Shown here: one piece after another, positions 61,812 through 64,000 of the stretch | Layout of the letters: the number at the start of each line of letters is the position of its first letter | Position numbering within the stretch: position 1 is the stretch's first letter | Origin: Cytophagales bacterium | Lineage (GTDB): Bacteria > Bacteroidota > Bacteroidia > Cytophagales > Spirosomataceae | Assembly: GCA_013298215.1 (NCBI GenBank) | Contig: JAAFKE010000001.1 | Coordinates: 134,692 to 198,691 of the forward strand | Direction: 5' to 3' | Length of the DNA: 64,000 bases | The notes under the pieces: model-generated | Databases searched by the model: none | Told to the model about the DNA's origin: nothing | What the model saw: the letters and a program-made list of their open reading frames with translations, nothing else | Made by a program: the position numbers and the translations under genes

Positions 61812-62497
61812 AAATTAATATCAAACAAGAATCCATCTTTCGCTAACTTATTGTATTTCAATTTATTAAACCTAAATAACTTTGCAGGACGACCACTTTT
61901 TTTTGGTGAAAAATTATCAGTTTCTTCAATGATACCAAAACTCAATATCTTTTTTCGGAAGTTTCTGCGGTCAATTTCTTTTTCTAAAATGGTGCAATAC
62001 AGGTTTTCTAAATCTGAAAACAAAAACTCTTTTGGAAGCAAATCAAAGCCGATAGGCTGATAGGTTAATTTATTTTGAAGCCGAAGAAGTGCGGTATTCA
62101 GTATGTCTTTGTGGTCAAAAGCAAGTGTAGGTAACTCTTTTATCGGAAACCATTTTGCATCTTCTGCATCGGTATCGGCCGTTAAAACAAGTTTGGTAGA
62201 ATTTACTAATGCAAAGTAGGCAACTGAAATCACTCTAAATCGTGGATCTCTGTCGATGTTGTCGCCAAAAGTAAAAAGCTGTTCCAAATAATTCACTTTT
62301 ATTCCTGCTTCTTCTTTCAGTTCTCGATTTACGGCATCGTTTAGGGTTTCATTGTCTTTTACAAAACCACCGACCAACGCCCATTGGTTTTTCAATTCGC
62401 CAAATTTTTGTTTGATTAGCAATACACTCAAATGATTGTCTGCATAGCCAAAAACAATTGCGTCCACCGCTATTTTAATGTTCTGTTCAAGTTTCAT
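61805..62497 (-). CDS. nrtR: NrtR-type Nudix transcriptional regulator
   Basis: 230 residues. The N-terminal Nudix domain has an intact box GFVKDNETLNDAVNREL/KEEAG (residues 44-65, pattern G-x5-E-x7-RE-x2-EE-x-G), so ADP-ribose binding and perhaps hydrolysis are possible. Residues about 150-230 are a winged helix domain typical of NrtR (FRKKILSFGIIEETDNFSPK, then KSGRPAKLFRFNKLKYNKL). NrtR repressors control NAD synthesis genes and are released by ADP-ribose. Its gene lies upstream of the operon on the same strand with its own promoter region. A related sugar-sensing Nudix repressor (AraR type) is possible by fold, but gene context argues for NAD. Confidence 0.85.
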   Translation of the reverse strand: MKLEQNIKIAVDAIVFGYADNHLSVLLIKQKFGELKNQWALVGGFVKDNETLNDAVNRELKEEAGIKVNYLEQLFTFGDNIDRDPRFRVISVAYFALVNSTKLVLTADTDAEDAKWFPIKELPTLAFDHKDILNTALLRLQNKLTYQPIGFDLLPKEFLFSDLENLYCTILEKEIDRRNFRKKILSFGIIEETDNFSPKKSGRPAKLFRFNKLKYNKLAKDGFLFDINFA

Positions 62498-62505
62498 TTT
62501 ATATA

Positions 62506-62528
62506 TGCGTAAATTATACGCAAATATA
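62506..62528 (-). promoter_or_regulatory. Predicted NrtR operator 3 and -7 element of nrtR
   Basis: TGCGTAAATTATACGCA (62506-62522) is the third copy of the 17-base palindrome, with one half-site mismatch. TATATTTG on the minus strand (62528-62521) matches the Bacteroidota -7 consensus and overlaps the operator by two bases, exactly as at the prs promoter. No clear -33 element is visible. The nrtR ATG is at 62497, so the operator sits over the transcription start and implies autoregulation. Confidence 0.65.
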
Positions 62529-62582
62529 CGAATCTTTCCTTAACTCGATGTGTCGGTTGAGGATTTCCCAAAATCGCCCACT

Positions 62583-63092
62583 TCACTCTTGCTTAGAAAG
62601 CACCTTGTGAGCGCGGCGTTTGCGCGTGGATTTGTGCGTAAAATCGTGCGACAAAACGCTGATGTTGCCGTCTATTTCAAGAACGGCCAAATCTACCTCT
62701 TCAATCGAATTAACGCCGTGTTCGCGCACGGCCGCTTCCAGCTCGGCGGTTGTAATTTGAGAATTGTCTAAATTTTGGCGTTGTATCTTGCCTTTATAAA
62801 TCAGCGTAAGTGGCTCTCCTTCAATTATTTTACTCAGTTTTTCGCTCTTAAACAGAATCATTTTCAGCGCATAATTTACCACAAACAACGCCCCTGCCGA
62901 AAGCAGCCCGCCAATAAAATCGTCCATACTGCCTACCATGGCGTTCTGAACGGCGTTGCTGATGAGCAAAATAAACACCAAGTCAATGACCGACAACTGC
63001 GCGAGTTCCTTTCGGCCAAAAAGCCGCAACGAAACCACCATGAGCAGGTAGATAGTAACGGTCTGGATAATAACGCTGACGTAGGGGTGCAT
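62583..63092 (-). CDS. DUF421 (YetF-like) membrane protein
   Basis: 169 residues from ATG 63092 (MHPYVSVIIQTVTIYLLMVV); a longer frame reading into the repeat array is rejected. It has three membrane helices in the first 85 residues (SVIIQTVTIYLLMVVSLRLF, DLVFILLISNAVQNAMVG, SAGALFVVNYALKMILF), separated by RLFGRKELAQLSVIDLVFIL, the DUF421 signature. The C-terminal soluble part has the conserved GEPLTLIYKGKIQRQNL and TTAELEAAVREHGVNSIEEV motifs. Function is poorly known; YetF of Bacillus resembles it. It follows a terminator and a repeat array, and is on the same strand as the GH97 gene. Confidence 0.85.
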   Translation of the reverse strand: MHPYVSVIIQTVTIYLLMVVSLRLFGRKELAQLSVIDLVFILLISNAVQNAMVGSMDDFIGGLLSAGALFVVNYALKMILFKSEKLSKIIEGEPLTLIYKGKIQRQNLDNSQITTAELEAAVREHGVNSIEEVDLAVLEIDGNISVLSHDFTHKSTRKRRAHKVLSKQE

Positions 63093-63123
63093 TTTTTTGT
63101 GGCTATTTTGTAAAAAAATTGCG

Positions 63124-63191
63124 AAAAAAAGCCGTGGTCTGTGTCCCCACAAACCATGACCATTGTAGTCTGTGGGGACACAGACCACGGC
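63124..63191 (-). terminator. Strong terminator downstream of the GH97 gene
   Basis: Bases 63131-63151 and 63171-63191 are perfect reverse complements (21 bp) with a 19-base loop, and on the minus strand the stem is followed at once by TTTTTTT (63130-63124). It is 76 bases after the GH97 stop. Its arm has been copied in the adjoining array. Confidence 0.75.
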
Positions 63192-63260
63192 GGGGGTGTC
63201 CCCACAGACCACGGCGGGGGTGTCCCCACAGACCACGGCGGGGACACAGACCACGGCGGC
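63179..63260. repeat. Short tandem array built from the terminator stem
   Basis: Two exact 24-base copies (63179-63202, 63203-63226), then a copy shortened to 18 bases (63227-63244) and a partial fourth copy (63245-63260). Each unit starts CACAGACCACGGC and ends GTGTCCC, so the units alternate the same sequence that makes the right arm of the terminator. Because unit sizes are multiples of three, an ATG-initiated frame stays open through it, but coding is unlikely. It is not CRISPR: there are no spacers. Confidence 0.8.
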
Positions 63261-63266
63261 TCAATT

Positions 63267-64000
63267 TCAAAGTTTTATAAAACTAATTGCACAACCGCCA
63301 CCGTTGGCAAGTTGTAGGTTCAATGTGTCTTTGTTGGTAACTATTTTCTGCTCAATTACGTAGGCTTCAGGATTTGTTTTCCAATCGGCGGCGGCAGCGT
63401 CTTGGTAAACTGTGGCTTTATAGCTGGTGTTTTCGGTTAGAAAATCAAGTTTTACGGTGCTTTTTCGCGCATTTTCGTCGGTAATTGCGCCCAAAAACCA
63501 ATTTTCTTCGCCCTTTTGCTTGCGCACAATCGTAACGTAATCGCCAGGTTCGGCTTCCAAAACCTTGGTGTCGCTCCAATCTACTGGCACGTCTTTGATA
63601 AACTGAAAAGCATCGAGGTGTTTGTCAAAATTTTCGGGAAAATCGCCCGCCATTTGCAGCGGACTGTACATCGTTACGTACAAAGCCAATTGTTTGGCAA
63701 GCGTAGTTTTTACCCGCGTTTTGCGGGTAGCATCGTATTGGTTGAGCTGAAAACAAAAAAAGCCTGGCGTGTAGTCCATTGGGCCGCCCATCAACCTCGT
63801 AAATGGCAAAATGGTTTCGTGTTCGGGCACAAGCCCCAAATTTGGCGCGTTGTTAAATTCGTTGCCACGGGCGGCTTCGTTGGCCAGCCAGTTTGGGTAG
63901 GTGCGGTGCAAACCCGTTGGGTGCACGGGCTCGTGCGCCTCCACCATGATTTTGTACTCGGCGGCTTTTTCGGCTACTCTCTGGTAATGATTCACCATCC
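63267..64000 (-). CDS. Glycoside hydrolase family 97 protein, C-terminal part (runs off window end)
   Basis: About 244 residues present; the frame is open to the last base, so the start lies beyond 64000. The sequence matches the C-terminal half of GH97 (SusB-like alpha-glucosidase or alpha-galactosidase): YKIMVEAHEPVHPTGLHRTY (start of the catalytic barrel end, with the Glu in EAHEP), PNWLANEAARGNEFNN, PFTRLMGGPMDYTPGFF, YVTMYSPLQMAGDFPENF, then a beta-domain ending LANGGGCAISFIKL. GH97 enzymes act in the periplasm on alpha-glucans, often with calcium. It ends before a terminator and repeat array. Retaining or inverting type cannot be told from the part seen. Confidence 0.88.
   Translation of the reverse strand, partial: MVNHYQRVAEKAAEYKIMVEAHEPVHPTGLHRTYPNWLANEAARGNEFNNAPNLGLVPEHETILPFTRLMGGPMDYTPGFFCFQLNQYDATRKTRVKTTLAKQLALYVTMYSPLQMAGDFPENFDKHLDAFQFIKDVPVDWSDTKVLEAEPGDYVTIVRKQKGEENWFLGAITDENARKSTVKLDFLTENTSYKATVYQDAAAADWKTNPEAYVIEQKIVTNKDTLNLQLANGGGCAISFIKL

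Noticed and set aside
61805-62497. Plain Nudix hydrolase call for nrtR
   Set aside because: The C-terminal winged helix and the matching palindromes upstream of its own gene and the prs operon point to a regulator.
63093-63254. N-terminal extension of the DUF421 protein through the repeat array
   Set aside because: It would encode a repetitive VVCGDTPA-like stretch; the family start is MHPYVSVIIQTV at 63092.
63179-63260. CRISPR array
   Set aside because: Units are directly adjacent with no spacers, there are too few of them, and no cas gene is near; they derive from a terminator stem.

Overview
The window is chromosomal DNA of a Bacteroidota bacterium, most likely Cytophagales. The evidence is a type IX secretion sorting domain, FG-GAP/VCBS lipoproteins, a GH97 glucosidase, the ftsX-DUF3098-uppP-truB-ribF gene order, a CarB without its allosteric domain, and several promoters of the Bacteroidota TAnnTTTG type. 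No rRNA, tRNA or CRISPR array was seen. Most of the window is fairly GC-balanced; about 55.5-62.5 kb is visibly AT-rich.

Layout. 0-7.5 kb: the end of a T9SS cargo protein facing a three-gene minus-strand operon (unknown protein, giant VCBS lipoprotein, cytochrome c/VCBS lipoprotein). 7.6-27.7 kb: mostly housekeeping genes (hisH, thioesterase, an OmpA-like gene with two tandem membrane-anchored helix-hairpin-helix proteins, an alkyltransferase-like protein, polyprenyl synthase, thyA, gatC, nadE, carB, birA, rsfS, ftsH, an Ldh-type dehydrogenase, a cobalamin adenosyltransferase, an SDR and a TPR protein). The gap at 8.7-9.37 kb holds decayed sequence, including a transposase fragment.

27.7-44.6 kb: a 14-gene surface polysaccharide cluster, all minus strand and tightly packed, running from outer-membrane export (Wza type), chain-length control (Wzz type) and an ABC exporter (Wzm/Wzt with a carbohydrate-binding tail) through amino-sugar synthesis (DegT aminotransferase, PglD/NeuD-like acyltransferase, WbqC) to six glycosyltransferases and an O-antigen polymerase/ligase-like protein. 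44.8-55.4 kb: parE, pheA, ribF-truB-uppP-DUF3098-ftsX, a bifunctional nuclease, etfBA and a curA-like reductase.

55.5-62.5 kb is the most unusual part: an AT-rich, minus-strand NAD/ADP-ribose operon (prs-like, NADAR, crystallin-J1-like protein, DUF4291, ADP-ribosylglycohydrolase, a YhcG-type nuclease broken by one TGA codon, NAMPT/nadV) preceded by an NrtR-type Nudix regulator. Three copies of a 17-bp palindrome, TGYGTAA-W4-TACGCA, lie at the two promoter regions and give a coherent autoregulated regulon. The prs-like gene carries a 96-bp GC-rich repeat inserted in frame. The window ends with a DUF421 membrane protein, a terminator whose stem has spread into a small tandem array, and the C-terminal part of a GH97 enzyme.
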